From contig DFEE01000015.1 of NCBI GenBank assembly GCA_002368645.1, forward strand, positions 1 through 64,000: a stretch of DNA of 64,000 nucleotides, written 5' to 3'. The notes below the pieces were generated by a model. That model ran no database searches. It worked only from the letters and a program-made list of their open reading frames with translations, and was not told the origin of the DNA. This DNA comes from Bacteroidales bacterium UBA3810. Lineage in GTDB: Bacteria > Bacteroidota > Bacteroidia > Bacteroidales > Paludibacteraceae. Positions 41,524 through 50,286 of the stretch are shown here, in pieces. Positions within the stretch are counted from its first letter, which is position 1; the number at the start of each line of letters is the position of its first letter. Made by a program: the position numbers and the translations under genes.

Positions 41524-44500
41524 ATGGGATTTACACATTTACATGTACACTCGCACTACTCGTTGCTGGACGGATTGTCGAAAGTAGAGGAGATAGTGGA
41601 TAAATGTATCGCGACAGGAATGAATGCTGTGGCGCTGACGGATCATGGTAACATGTATGGCATCAAAGACCTGTTGGATTACTGCAAGGGCGTGAACAAG
41701 AAACGCAAGGCAGAGGCGGAGGAGAAAGGCGCGGAGTATGTACCGTTCAAGCCGATTGTGGGTTGCGAGGTATATTGCGCCCGTCGCAGCAGACACTCGA
41801 TGAAAGACGACAAAGCGGTGAACGGCGAGGGGCGTACGTACGTGATCGACCGTTCCGGGTGGCACCTGATTCTGTTAGCGAAGAACATGACAGGTTACCA
41901 TAACCTCTGCCGGTTGGTGTCTCACGGCTATATGTCTGATGCGTTCTACCACACCCCGAGGATTGACAAGGAGCTGTTGGAGCAGTGGCACGAAGGGATT
42001 ATCTGCAGCTCAGCTTGCCTGGGCGGTGAGTTACCACAGAAGATATTGGCTAACCTCTCCCAAACCCTCCCCTCAAGGGAGGGCTTAAGCGTTGCGGAGA
42101 TGATTGAGCAAGGTGTTTTCAAGGAGGCGGAGGAGACGGTCAAGTGGTTCAAGGAGCTGTTTGGCGAGGATTACTACATCGAGTTGCAACGTCACGAGAC
42201 TCAGAAGCCCGCAGCGGATGTAGAAGTATATGAGCGTCAGAAACAAGTAAACCCGGTGCTGATTGCGTTAGCCCGCAAGTACGGCGTAAAGATCATCTGC
42301 ACGAACGACAGCCACTTTGTGAACGAAGAGGATGCGGAGGCGCACGACCGCCTGATTTGCTTAAGTACGAACCACTATGTCTCGGATGTGAACCGGATGC
42401 ATTACACCAAGCAGGAGTGGCTCAAGACGCCTCAGGAGATGGCTGCCATCTTCAGTGATATCCCGGAGGCTTTAGAGAACACTCAGGAGATTGTGGACAA
42501 GGTGGAGATATACGATATTGACCACGGTCCGATCATGCCCAAGTTCGACATCCCTGCCGAGTTCGGCAAGGAAGAGGATTACCCCGACCGTCTGGCGTTC
42601 GAGAGCGCATATCTGCGCCACCTGACGATGAAAGGTGCGCTGGAGCGCTACGGGCAGGAGCGGTTGGAGAATGACGAGGAACTGAAAGAGCGCATTGAGT
42701 TTGAGCTCAACACGATCATCAGCATGGGTTTCCCGGGGTACTTCCTGATTGTGATGGATTTTATCCGTGCCGCCCGTGAAGAACTGGATGTGAGTGTAGG
42801 TCCGGGTCGTGGATCGGCTGCAGGAAGTGTAGTAGCGTACTGCCTGAAGATCACGGATCTGGATCCGTTGAAATATGACTTGCTGTTCGAGCGATTCCTG
42901 AACCCCGACCGTATATCGCTGCCGGATATTGATACCGATTTCGAAGATTGCGGGCGTGGCAAGGTGCTGGACTACGTGAGCCGCAAGTACGGCGAAACGC
43001 ACGTAGCACACATCGTGACATACGGCAAGATGGCGACCAAGTCGGCACTCGCCGATGTAGGCCGTGTGCAACAAGTGCCACTGTCGTTTGTGAACGAACT
43101 GAAGAGTTATGTCCCCGATCGTGATTTCCCGGACAGTGTGTTAAAGGATCTTCCGCCGGGATCGAAGAAACCGAAAGTGAACCTCAAGAACTGCTACAAG
43201 TACGTAGATGAGTTGAAACGGGAGTATGAGACGGGGGATCCGAACACGCGGTCGATGCTCCAATACGCGGCACGGTTAGAGGGCACCATACGGCAAGTAG
43301 GCGTACACGCATGCGGTGTGATCATCGGCGCAGACGACCTGACAAACTTCGCTCCGCTGAGTTCGGTAGAGGACAAGAACAGCAAGAAACGCGTGCTGGT
43401 GACCGAGTACGACGGGCACGTAGTAGAGTCCGTGGGACTGATCAAGATGGACTTCTTAGGACTGATTACGCTGACGATCATCAAGGAGTGCCTGCGTAAC
43501 ATAAAGAAGGCACGCAGCGAGGAAGTCGATATAGACCATATTCCCATTGACGACGAGGTAACCTATAAGCTCTTCCAGGAAGGAAGGACGGTGGCGGTGT
43601 TCCAGTTCGAGTCGGCTGGCATGCAGAAATACCTGCGGGAACTGAAGCCGACCGTCATCGGCGATCTAATCGCCATGAACGCCCTGTACCGTCCGGGGCC
43701 GATGGATTACATCCCGCAGTTCATCCGCCGCAAGCAGGGCACCGAGGAAGTGACATACGACATCCCCGTGATGGAGAAATACCTCAAGGACACCTACGGC
43801 GTGACGGTTTACCAAGAGCAGGTGATGCTCCTGAGCCGTCTGCTCGCCAACTTCACCCGCGGCGAGAGCGACAAACTCCGTAAGGCGATGGGTAAGAAGC
43901 AGATGGCGGTGCTGGCAAGTCTGAAGGACAAGTTCATGGACGGCGGCAAAGCCAACGGGCACGATCCCAAGACGCTGGATAAGATATGGCACGACTGGGA
44001 GAAATTCGCCTCGTACGCGTTCAATAAATCACACGCGGCGTGCTACTCATGGGTGGCGTACCAGACTGGGTACCTGAAAGCGCACTACCCTGCCGAGTTC
44101 ATGGCGGCTAACCTCACCGTCCACAAGGACGACATCAAGGAGGTGACCAAACTGATGGACGAGTGCAAAGTGCTCGGGTTGAGCGTATTGGAGCCGGACG
44201 TGAACGAGTCGGAGTTGTCCTTCACGGTCAATGAGCAAGGTGCGATCCGTTTTGGTCTGGGTGGCATCAAGGGCGTAGGAGAAGGTGCCGCGGAGGCAAT
44301 CATCTCCGAGCGCGAGAAGAACGGGAAATACAAGGACATATACGATTTTCTGGAGCGCGTCAATCTCCAGTCATGCAATAAGAAGACCATCGAGAATCTG
44401 GCGGGAGCGGGTGCCTTCGAGTGCTTTGCTGACATCTACCGCGAGCAGTTCTTCGGCGTAGATATCAACGGCGTGACGGGACTGGAACTGCTGATGGCGT

Positions 44501-45420
44501 ACGGGCAACGGTGGCAGGCAGACCGGGCGACAAACAGCAACTCGCTCTTCTCGGATTTTGACATCGAGGTGGAGATCAAGCATCCGGAACTGCCGCAAGT
44601 ACCGCGGTGGGACACCATAGAGCGGCTCAACAGGGAGAAAGAACTGATCGGTATCTATCTCTCCGCCCATCCGTTAGACGAATACGAATACGAGATCCGC
44701 GAGTTGTGCAACACCACCGCAGACGAGCTGACCCGATTCGATAAATGGCGCAAGCCGGAGGAGCGCGTGGAGGCAGAAAAACGCATCCGCGTGGAGATGG
44801 CAGAGAACGGCGAGGAGTTAGAGGAGAAAGTTCTCCTGCCCTCCGAGTTCCTCAAAACGCATAAGAACCAACCCTGTCTCATCGGCGGACTCATCACTTC
44901 CGCCGAACAGCGTATCAGTCAGAAAGGCAATCCCTACGGCCGTTACGTAATAGAGGACTATACAGGCAGTTATGAGTTTGCCATGTTCGGCAACGCCTAC
45001 AGCCGGTTCGGGCATCTCATGCTAAAGGATCTGTATGTGCTTGTTTCGGGTGTCGTGCAGCAGAAAGGTGCCGGACAAAAATGGTTCCGCGAAGCGAAGG
45101 ACGAAGAGGCAGAGTTTGAGTTCGTGGTGACCAACGTGGAGATGCTGAACGAGACACAGACCAAACGCACAGAGGGAATGAACGTGCGACTTGATCTGGA
45201 ACACCTGAACGCCGAGCTCATCGACGAACTGGCAGACAAGATCAAAGAGAACAAGGGTGACGGACGACTCCACGTAACGGTCTGTAACTCCCGTAATAAA
45301 CAGCAAGTAGCGCTCACCAGCCGGTCGCTGCCTATCCGCGTGACGCCGCGCTTCTATAAATGGCTCGCGCAAAAACGGTTAGAGAACGTGCTTGATTTCA
45401 ATGTAATAGGCAGATCATGA
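41524..45420 (+). CDS. dnaE: DNA polymerase III alpha subunit
   Basis: 1298 residues: the PHP domain begins FTHLHVHSHYSLLDG with ALTDHGNMYG; the polymerase palm has GPGRGSAAGSVVAYCL and LPDIDTDFED (catalytic Asp pair near 467-471), with the third Asp in IKMDFLGL (about 642). PGPMDYIPQFIRRK, the helix-hairpin-helix region and a C-terminal OB fold (about 1115-1200) follow. It is the replicative polymerase. A palindromic element at 42057-42087 inserts LSQTLPSREGLS in the PHP domain near residue 180, probably in an exposed loop. It ends by overlapping folC by 4 bp. Confidence 0.97.
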   Translation: MGFTHLHVHSHYSLLDGLSKVEEIVDKCIATGMNAVALTDHGNMYGIKDLLDYCKGVNKKRKAEAEEKGAEYVPFKPIVGCEVYCARRSRHSMKDDKAVNGEGRTYVIDRSGWHLILLAKNMTGYHNLCRLVSHGYMSDAFYHTPRIDKELLEQWHEGIICSSACLGGELPQKILANLSQTLPSREGLSVAEMIEQGVFKEAEETVKWFKELFGEDYYIELQRHETQKPAADVEVYERQKQVNPVLIALARKYGVKIICTNDSHFVNEEDAEAHDRLICLSTNHYVSDVNRMHYTKQEWLKTPQEMAAIFSDIPEALENTQEIVDKVEIYDIDHGPIMPKFDIPAEFGKEEDYPDRLAFESAYLRHLTMKGALERYGQERLENDEELKERIEFELNTIISMGFPGYFLIVMDFIRAAREELDVSVGPGRGSAAGSVVAYCLKITDLDPLKYDLLFERFLNPDRISLPDIDTDFEDCGRGKVLDYVSRKYGETHVAHIVTYGKMATKSALADVGRVQQVPLSFVNELKSYVPDRDFPDSVLKDLPPGSKKPKVNLKNCYKYVDELKREYETGDPNTRSMLQYAARLEGTIRQVGVHACGVIIGADDLTNFAPLSSVEDKNSKKRVLVTEYDGHVVESVGLIKMDFLGLITLTIIKECLRNIKKARSEEVDIDHIPIDDEVTYKLFQEGRTVAVFQFESAGMQKYLRELKPTVIGDLIAMNALYRPGPMDYIPQFIRRKQGTEEVTYDIPVMEKYLKDTYGVTVYQEQVMLLSRLLANFTRGESDKLRKAMGKKQMAVLASLKDKFMDGGKANGHDPKTLDKIWHDWEKFASYAFNKSHAACYSWVAYQTGYLKAHYPAEFMAANLTVHKDDIKEVTKLMDECKVLGLSVLEPDVNESELSFTVNEQGAIRFGLGGIKGVGEGAAEAIISEREKNGKYKDIYDFLERVNLQSCNKKTIENLAGAGAFECFADIYREQFFGVDINGVTGLELLMAYGQRWQADRATNSNSLFSDFDIEVEIKHPELPQVPRWDTIERLNREKELIGIYLSAHPLDEYEYEIRELCNTTADELTRFDKWRKPEERVEAEKRIRVEMAENGEELEEKVLLPSEFLKTHKNQPCLIGGLITSAEQRISQKGNPYGRYVIEDYTGSYEFAMFGNAYSRFGHLMLKDLYVLVSGVVQQKGAGQKWFREAKDEEAEFEFVVTNVEMLNETQTKRTEGMNVRLDLEHLNAELIDELADKIKENKGDGRLHVTVCNSRNKQQVALTSRSLPIRVTPRFYKWLAQKRLENVLDFNVIGRS
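42057..42087. repeat. In-frame palindromic repeat in dnaE
   Basis: CCCTCCCCTCAAGGGAGGG with flanks CTCCCAAA and CTTAAG, translated as QTLPSREGL. Same type as the elements at 12929 and 22793. Confidence 0.7.
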
Positions 45421-46718
45421 CTTACAGCGAAGCAGTAGCATATCTATATTCCTCGCGCCCGCCTTTCCATCAGGTAGGTGCTGCGGCGTACAAACCGGGG
45501 TTAGAAAACACCCTCCGGCTTATGGGACATCTGGGCAACCCGCACGAACGCCTGAAAGCAGTCCATGTGGCGGGCACAAACGGCAAGGGCTCGACCTCCC
45601 ATCTAATTGCGGCAGTGTTGCAGTCGGCGGGACTAAAGGTAGGGTTATATACCAGCCCGCATTTAGTCTCTATGACCGAGCGGATACGCATCAACGGGAC
45701 TCCCATTCCCGAAAAGGAAGTGGCATCGTGGGTGAAGAGGAACAAACCGTTTCTGGACGAGGCGCAACCCTCTTTCTTTGAGACCATGACCGCCATGGCG
45801 TTCGACTATTTCGTGCGGGAAGGTGTGGACATAGCGGTAGTGGAGGTCGGTCTCGGCGGACAGCTGGACAGCACCAACGTACTCACACCGCTTCTGTCCG
45901 TCATCACCAATATTGGCATGGACCATACGGAGTTCCTGGGTGACACACTCGCCAAGATTGCCCGTGAGAAAGCAGGCATCATGAAACCCGGCGTGCCATG
46001 TGTCATCGGAGAAACGCACCCGCAGACCATTAATATATTTATAGAACGCGCGCGCGTACTCGGCATCCTGGGTGATGGTCTGGAGACAACCGGCTGCCGG
46101 ATATGGTTTGCCGACCAGTGCGGTTACCTGCGTACACGCAGGCTGCATGAGGCTCCCGGTTGCGAACTCAAAGGCATCTATCAAGAGCACAACCTGCAGA
46201 CTGCATTTGTCGCGCTACAGGTGCTGAAGAACTACGCAGCTATCCGTATTCAGCCCTCAGCTATCCGGGACGGTTTCGCCAGAGTGTGTACTATGACAGG
46301 TCTGCGCGGCAGATGGGAAACATTGCGTGAAAAGCCGCTGGTCATATGCGACACCGGACATAACAGCCACGGCATACAGTATGTTGCCGAACAACTCAAA
46401 GAGCTGCCCCACCCGCATATCTGGATTGTTTTCGGCATGGTGAATGACAAAGACACGGATGTAGTCATGCAACTGCTTCCGAAAGGCGGGAAGTATCACT
46501 ACATCTTCACCACGCCCAACACCCAACGCGCCAGAACTGCGGAAGAGATGCTGGAACTTTGGGAGGCAGTCAGCCACGAACGTTCAGCCGTCAGTATCCC
46601 GTCTCCCATGGAGGCCATCCGTTATGCTCTGAAAAATGCCGATGAAAACGACGCAATCTTCATCGGTGGCAGTAATTACCTTGTGGGAGAAGCGGTGCGG
46701 ATAATGAATAATGAATAA
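45417..46718 (+). CDS. folC: Folylpolyglutamate/dihydrofolate synthase
   Basis: 433 residues of the Mur-ligase fold: HVAGTNGKGSTSHLIA (ATP loop), VEVGLGGQLDSTNV, ITNIGMDHTEFLG and a C-terminal ICDTGHNSHG. It adds glutamate to dihydropteroate and folates. It overlaps dnaE by 4 bp. A CCGTCAG-type heptamer array at 46569-46596 is in frame (SHERSAVS), and the last residues RIMNNE are encoded by another array that runs into the next gene's start. Confidence 0.95.
   Translation: MTYSEAVAYLYSSRPPFHQVGAAAYKPGLENTLRLMGHLGNPHERLKAVHVAGTNGKGSTSHLIAAVLQSAGLKVGLYTSPHLVSMTERIRINGTPIPEKEVASWVKRNKPFLDEAQPSFFETMTAMAFDYFVREGVDIAVVEVGLGGQLDSTNVLTPLLSVITNIGMDHTEFLGDTLAKIAREKAGIMKPGVPCVIGETHPQTINIFIERARVLGILGDGLETTGCRIWFADQCGYLRTRRLHEAPGCELKGIYQEHNLQTAFVALQVLKNYAAIRIQPSAIRDGFARVCTMTGLRGRWETLREKPLVICDTGHNSHGIQYVAEQLKELPHPHIWIVFGMVNDKDTDVVMQLLPKGGKYHYIFTTPNTQRARTAEEMLELWEAVSHERSAVSIPSPMEAIRYALKNADENDAIFIGGSNYLVGEAVRIMNNE
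46569..46596. repeat. Heptamer array in folC, four units
   Basis: GTCAGCC ACGAACG TTCAGCC GTCAGTA. One degenerate unit, otherwise the GTCAGCC family. Confidence 0.65.
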
Positions 46719-46728
46719 TGATTAATGA
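46701..46728. repeat. Heptamer array across folC end and nitroreductase start
   Basis: ATAATGA three times, then TTAATGA, two bases before the ATG at 46731. It contains the folC stop. Confidence 0.88.
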
Positions 46729-46730
46729 CT

Positions 46731-47324
46731 ATGAAAAAACTCACACTTGCAGCCCTGTGTGCTATTATGTTCATCGGTTGCACAACAAAACAACAAAGTA
46801 TGGAAAATCAAGCAGTAGAAAACATTATGACGCGCGTGTCCGTACGCCATTTCACAGGGGAGAATATCTCTGACGCGCAGATTGACACCCTTCTCCGTGC
46901 AGCCATGGCTGCCCCTTCCGCAGTCAACCAACAGCCATGGGCATTTGTCGTAGTGACCGACGAATCCGTCATTGCAGAATTAGGCAAACAGCTACCTTAC
47001 TCCCGTTGCGAGAACGGCGCGGCGTGCGCTATCGTTCCCTGTGGAGACCTCAGCAAAGCGCTTGAAGGCGCAGCAGCCGATTACTGGATTCAGGATGCTT
47101 CGGCTGCTACCGAGAACCTTCTACTCGCAGCCCATGCCATGGGACTCGGTGCTGTGTGGACAAGCGTTTATCCCATAGCCGAGCGCGTAATTGCCACACA
47201 GACTATCCTCGAACTGCCGGAGCATATCATTCCGCTCTGCGTTGTCCCCGTCGGTGTCCCTGCGGAACAACCCGAGGTCAAGGATAAGTACAAAACGGAA
47301 AATATACACTACAATCGCTGGTAA
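46731..47324 (+). CDS. Nitroreductase-family lipoprotein
   Basis: 197 residues from the ATG at 46731. The N-terminus MKKLTLAALCAIMFIGC is a lipoprotein signal with Cys at 17. The mature part is an FMN-dependent nitroreductase: RVSVRHFTGENISDAQIDTLLRAAMAAPSAVNQQPWAFVVV, ATENLLLAAHAMGLGAVW. It reduces nitro compounds or quinones with NAD(P)H. The lipoprotein signal is unusual for this family and would place a flavoenzyme outside the cytoplasm. An alternative ATG at 46725 adds two residues. It ends one base over the prmA start. Confidence 0.85.
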   Translation: MKKLTLAALCAIMFIGCTTKQQSMENQAVENIMTRVSVRHFTGENISDAQIDTLLRAAMAAPSAVNQQPWAFVVVTDESVIAELGKQLPYSRCENGAACAIVPCGDLSKALEGAAADYWIQDASAATENLLLAAHAMGLGAVWTSVYPIAERVIATQTILELPEHIIPLCVVPVGVPAEQPEVKDKYKTENIHYNRW

Positions 47325-48154
47325 TGCGCTATCACGTCATCCATATCAAGACCTCCTTTGCCGAGGAGTGGCAGCAAGATCTCTTCAACCAGCAGCTCTG
47401 CGATCTGGGGGTGGACACCATCGACCCCGGTTCAGAACCGGAGCTTGCCGGCAGTTCGGACTACTATATCCCCTCCGACATTTGGTTACAGAACCAGACC
47501 GTCATCACGGAGTACCTTTCATCTTTCCGTTTCCTGTTTTCGGTTGACGAAGTGCCGGACGAGAACTGGAATGCGGCATGGGAGGCGGAGCACCCTGTTC
47601 AGGAACTGCTTTTAGGCGTGAAGATTATCCCTCATTGCGCTTTCGGTGCCGGATATCATGAGACAACCTCAATGATGATCGGAGAATTGCTGAATACCTG
47701 TCTGGAAGGCAAAACGGTATTGGATAACGGATGCGGCACGGGCGTCTTGGGTATCTTCGCAAAAAAACAGGGAGCACAGGAAGTGATTGCAATCGACATT
47801 GATGACAAGAGTGTTCGAAACACCCTTGAGAACGCCGCCTTGAACGGCGTGGAGATTGATTCGCGGTTGGGAGACCTATCCTCTTTCAACTTTCCACTTT
47901 CACCTTTTAACCTCATTCTCGCCAATATACACCGGAATATCCTGCTTGCACAGATGCCACTATACGCCCGCTGTCTGGTACCGGGCGGCGAGCTCTGGAT
48001 GAGCGGGTTCTACGAGTCCGATCTGCCTTCCTTGCAATCGGCAGCAGGACAAGAGAACCTGACTGTTACTGGCGTCCTTGCGAACGGCGAATGGCGGTTG
48101 ATGAAATGTCGAAAAGAGGAGCGTCATTCAGGAACACAATGCTCTTGGAATTGA
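47324..48154 (+). CDS. prmA: Ribosomal protein L11 methyltransferase
   Basis: 276 residues: PHCAFGAGYHETTSMMIGEL, VLDNGCGTGVLGIFAKKQGA (SAM motif I), VIAIDIDDKSV and LILANIHRNILL (post-I NPPY-like motif). It methylates L11. A TTTCAAC-type heptamer array (47884-47911) codes for SFNFPLSPFN just before LILANI. The tail GEWRLMKCRK is where family members end; about twelve extra residues follow and overlap the convergent nadD gene by 89 bp, with the stop codon inside another heptamer array. Confidence 0.93.
   Translation: MRYHVIHIKTSFAEEWQQDLFNQQLCDLGVDTIDPGSEPELAGSSDYYIPSDIWLQNQTVITEYLSSFRFLFSVDEVPDENWNAAWEAEHPVQELLLGVKIIPHCAFGAGYHETTSMMIGELLNTCLEGKTVLDNGCGTGVLGIFAKKQGAQEVIAIDIDDKSVRNTLENAALNGVEIDSRLGDLSSFNFPLSPFNLILANIHRNILLAQMPLYARCLVPGGELWMSGFYESDLPSLQSAAGQENLTVTGVLANGEWRLMKCRKEERHSGTQCSWN
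47884..47911. repeat. Heptamer array in prmA, four units
   Basis: TTTCAAC TTTCCAC TTTCACC TTTTAAC, in frame. Confidence 0.85.
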
Positions 48155-48608
48155 TCATTGATAATTGGTCATTGACTACGGTTCCTTTCCGCGGATAAAC
48201 AAAGATGCGGAAATTGGCGAGTATATACTCGTACTCGCGCCACCGGTCAAAGATGGCTATATTGTCTTCCCCGATAATGAGTGTGAACTCATAGTCGGGG
48301 TATTTTTTTTGCAGTTCGCGCAGGGTGTTGGCTGTATAGGACGGGCGTGGGAGAGAGTACTCGAAATCCGATGCTTTCAGCCCGGGAATACCCTTTATTG
48401 CCTCACGCACTGCCGCCATCCTCTTCCGGAAATTGGAAGTCAGATTGTTTGCGCTACCAAAGACGGAAACATCAGCCTTCAACGGATTAAGAGGGCTCAC
48501 CATGAACCATAACTCATCAAGGTCGGTATGCCCGATGACCCATTTCGCCAAACCCACGTGCCCGAAATGCACCGGGTTGAAACTACCGCCGTATATTCCA
48601 ATTCTCAT
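48066..48608 (-). CDS. nadD: Nicotinate-nucleotide adenylyltransferase
   Basis: 180 residues from the ATG at 48608 (MRIGIYGGSFNPVHFGHVGLA, the nucleotidyltransferase HxGH motif); the longer frame upstream is the gmk overlap. It also has WFMVSPLNPLK, FTLIIGEDNIAIFDRW and the ISSTAIR motif. It adenylates nicotinate mononucleotide in NAD synthesis. The protein stops only five residues after ISSTAIR, where relatives continue about 15-25 residues, so the C-terminus looks shortened where it converges on prmA. A heptamer array (48151-48178) encodes NDQLSMINSK in frame. Confidence 0.92.
   Translation of the reverse strand: MRIGIYGGSFNPVHFGHVGLAKWVIGHTDLDELWFMVSPLNPLKADVSVFGSANNLTSNFRKRMAAVREAIKGIPGLKASDFEYSLPRPSYTANTLRELQKKYPDYEFTLIIGEDNIAIFDRWREYEYILANFRIFVYPRKGTVVNDQLSMINSKSIVFLNDAPLFDISSTAIRRSQGRQ
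48151..48178. repeat. Heptamer array in nadD and at the prmA stop, four units
   Basis: TTGATCA TTGATAA TTGGTCA TTGACTA. The first unit contains the prmA TGA on the plus strand. On the minus strand the array is nadD coding sequence. Confidence 0.85.
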
Positions 48609-49149
48609 CAATGATTGCGTCGAGTTGTTCGAAGGCGTGCTCAAGGTCGTCATTGACCACCACACGGTCGAAACAGGGTTTGTAGGACAGTTCCTCTTCC
48701 GCTTTCGCAAGTCTTTTCTCGATCATCTCGGGACTTGTGTCACCGCGTCCTTCCAGACGGCGGCGCAACTCTTCTACCGACGGCGGGCAGATGAAGATGG
48801 AGGTTGCCTTCTCACCGAGAATCTTCTTGAGGTTGATACCGCCCTTCACATCCACGTCAAAGAGCACCTCACGACCTGCCGCCTCAATGCGGTCGATCTC
48901 CTCCTTGAGCGTACCGTAATAGAGCCCGTCGTAGACCTGCTCATACTCGATAAAATCGTTGTTTTCGATACGTTTTTGGAACTCCTCCACGGAGATAAAG
49001 TAATACTCCTTACCGTGAACCTCCTGTCCTCGCGGTGGGCGCGTGGTACAAGACACGGAGAGTTCAAAGAGGTCCGGGTGCATCGTCAGCAGGTGCTTCA
49101 CCATCGTCGATTTGCCGCTGCCCGAAGGCGCACAGAAGATATATATCAT
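48583..49149 (-). CDS. gmk: Guanylate kinase
   Basis: 188 residues: MIYIFCAPSGSGKSTMVKHLL (P-loop), SVSCTTRPPRGQEVHGKEYYF (GMP binding), FIEYEQVYDGLYYGT and VLFDVDVKGG. It phosphorylates GMP to GDP. Overlaps yicC upstream by 4 bp and nadD downstream by 26 bp, so yicC-gmk-nadD form one translationally coupled unit, an order common in Bacteroidota. Confidence 0.96.
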   Translation of the reverse strand: MIYIFCAPSGSGKSTMVKHLLTMHPDLFELSVSCTTRPPRGQEVHGKEYYFISVEEFQKRIENNDFIEYEQVYDGLYYGTLKEEIDRIEAAGREVLFDVDVKGGINLKKILGEKATSIFICPPSVEELRRRLEGRGDTSPEMIEKRLAKAEEELSYKPCFDRVVVNDDLEHAFEQLDAIIDENWNIRR

Positions 49150-50075
49150 AACACGTTGAGTACTTGCTCTTTGATTTGTTCCAGTATGTCTTTCATCTTG
49201 ACCACAATGATCTGCATCTCCGATTGGTTGGATTTGGAGCCGAGGGTATTGATCTCGCGCCCCATCTCCTGAGCGATGAAGCCTAACTTCTTACCCACGC
49301 CGCTACCGTTACCCGAATGGTTTTTCTGCGTATCAAGGCACTCTGCCATCGTCTCGCGAAAGTACTTTATATGGTTGGAGAGACGCACTTTCTCCTCGGT
49401 GATATCCAGTTTCTCGAGGTAGTAGATCATCTCCTGCTCCAACCGGTTACGGTCCACTTGCGCCTGGGTCTCTGCGGAGAGTTGGGCGAGGTTTTGCTCC
49501 AACCGCTCTTTGATCTTCGCCACCCTGCCCTTCTCGAACGATTCTACCTGCGCGAGCAAATCGGCAATGCCGTCTAACTTCTCGGTGAACATGGCTTGCA
49601 GCGCCGCCCCTTCTTGCGTACGGAACGCGATAAACGCCTCTATCGTTTTATTGACCAACGCCTGCACGGATGCCCATTCTTCACCGGTCAGGTCGGAGTG
49701 GTCCTCCGGCGCTTTCAACACGTCCGGGAAACGCAGGATAGCAGCCATCACTGCGGCAGGAATCTCCGCTACACCCATCTGCGCCTTGTACTGGTCGGCG
49801 TACTCTTTCGCCGCCCCCCAGTTGATATAACTGATGCAGGTCTGCCCCGGCTGGCTACCGGAGGCTGATTGCTCTTCTATCACCAAATCCACTTTGCCGC
49901 GCTCAAGGCGTTGGGCAATCATGGCGCGGATTTCCAACTCGTGCGCACGCAACGGAGAGGCAAGACGCGTAGATAAGTCCATTGACTTGGAGTTGAGCGA
50001 GCGGATTTCGCATACCAATTTATGTCCTCGGAAAATCATTTCGGCCTTTCCGTAGCCAGTCATGGATAATATCAT
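49146..50075 (-). CDS. yicC: YicC-family endoribonuclease
   Basis: 309 residues with the conserved ends: LSMTGYGKAEMIFRGHKLVCEIRSLNSK at the start and GKKLGFIAQEMGREINTLGSKSNQ near the end (DUF1732). The family includes the E. coli YicC RNase, which affects small-RNA turnover. It is the first gene of the yicC-gmk-nadD unit and has its own A-tract promoter at 50111-50141. Slightly longer than the typical 290 residues. Confidence 0.94.
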   Translation of the reverse strand: MILSMTGYGKAEMIFRGHKLVCEIRSLNSKSMDLSTRLASPLRAHELEIRAMIAQRLERGKVDLVIEEQSASGSQPGQTCISYINWGAAKEYADQYKAQMGVAEIPAAVMAAILRFPDVLKAPEDHSDLTGEEWASVQALVNKTIEAFIAFRTQEGAALQAMFTEKLDGIADLLAQVESFEKGRVAKIKERLEQNLAQLSAETQAQVDRNRLEQEMIYYLEKLDITEEKVRLSNHIKYFRETMAECLDTQKNHSGNGSGVGKKLGFIAQEMGREINTLGSKSNQSEMQIIVVKMKDILEQIKEQVLNVL

Positions 50076-50110
50076 TATAAATTCATATTTATGATTTACG
50101 AATCAGTTTG

Positions 50111-50141
50111 CAAATTTACTGCTTTTTTTTGACATATGCAA
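50111..50141 (-). promoter_or_regulatory. Bacteroidota promoter of yicC, A-tract type
   Basis: Minus strand TTG (50141-50139), 20 bp, TAAATTTG (50118-50111). The spacer CATATGTC runs into eight A, then GCAG. Divergent from the next promoter, which is almost identical. Confidence 0.85.
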
Positions 50142-50242
50142 GAGATAGGTGATTTTTTACATGACACTCCGTAAAAAAATTACAGTTGGACAGTACATTT
50201 GGATGATTACACAAGCGTTTGCACATTTTTATGCTATTTTAT

Positions 50243-50273
50243 TTGCACATATCAAAAAAAAGCAGTAAATTTG
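50243..50273 (+). promoter_or_regulatory. Bacteroidota promoter, A-tract type
   Basis: TTG (50243-50245), 20 bp, TAAATTTG (50266-50273). The spacer CACATATC runs into eight A, then GCAG. It drives the dehydrogenase at 50287 with a leader of under 10 nt. Confidence 0.87.
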
Positions 50274-50286
50274 CAGCAGAATTGGT

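Noticed and set aside
41379..41603. ORF starting upstream of dnaE
   Set aside because: It runs through a terminator hairpin and the dnaE promoter and then out of frame into dnaE.
33082..45372. Many long antisense ORFs over comM, pheT, prfC and dnaE
   Set aside because: They are frame shadows of GC-rich coding sequence; each lies fully within a convincing gene on the other strand.
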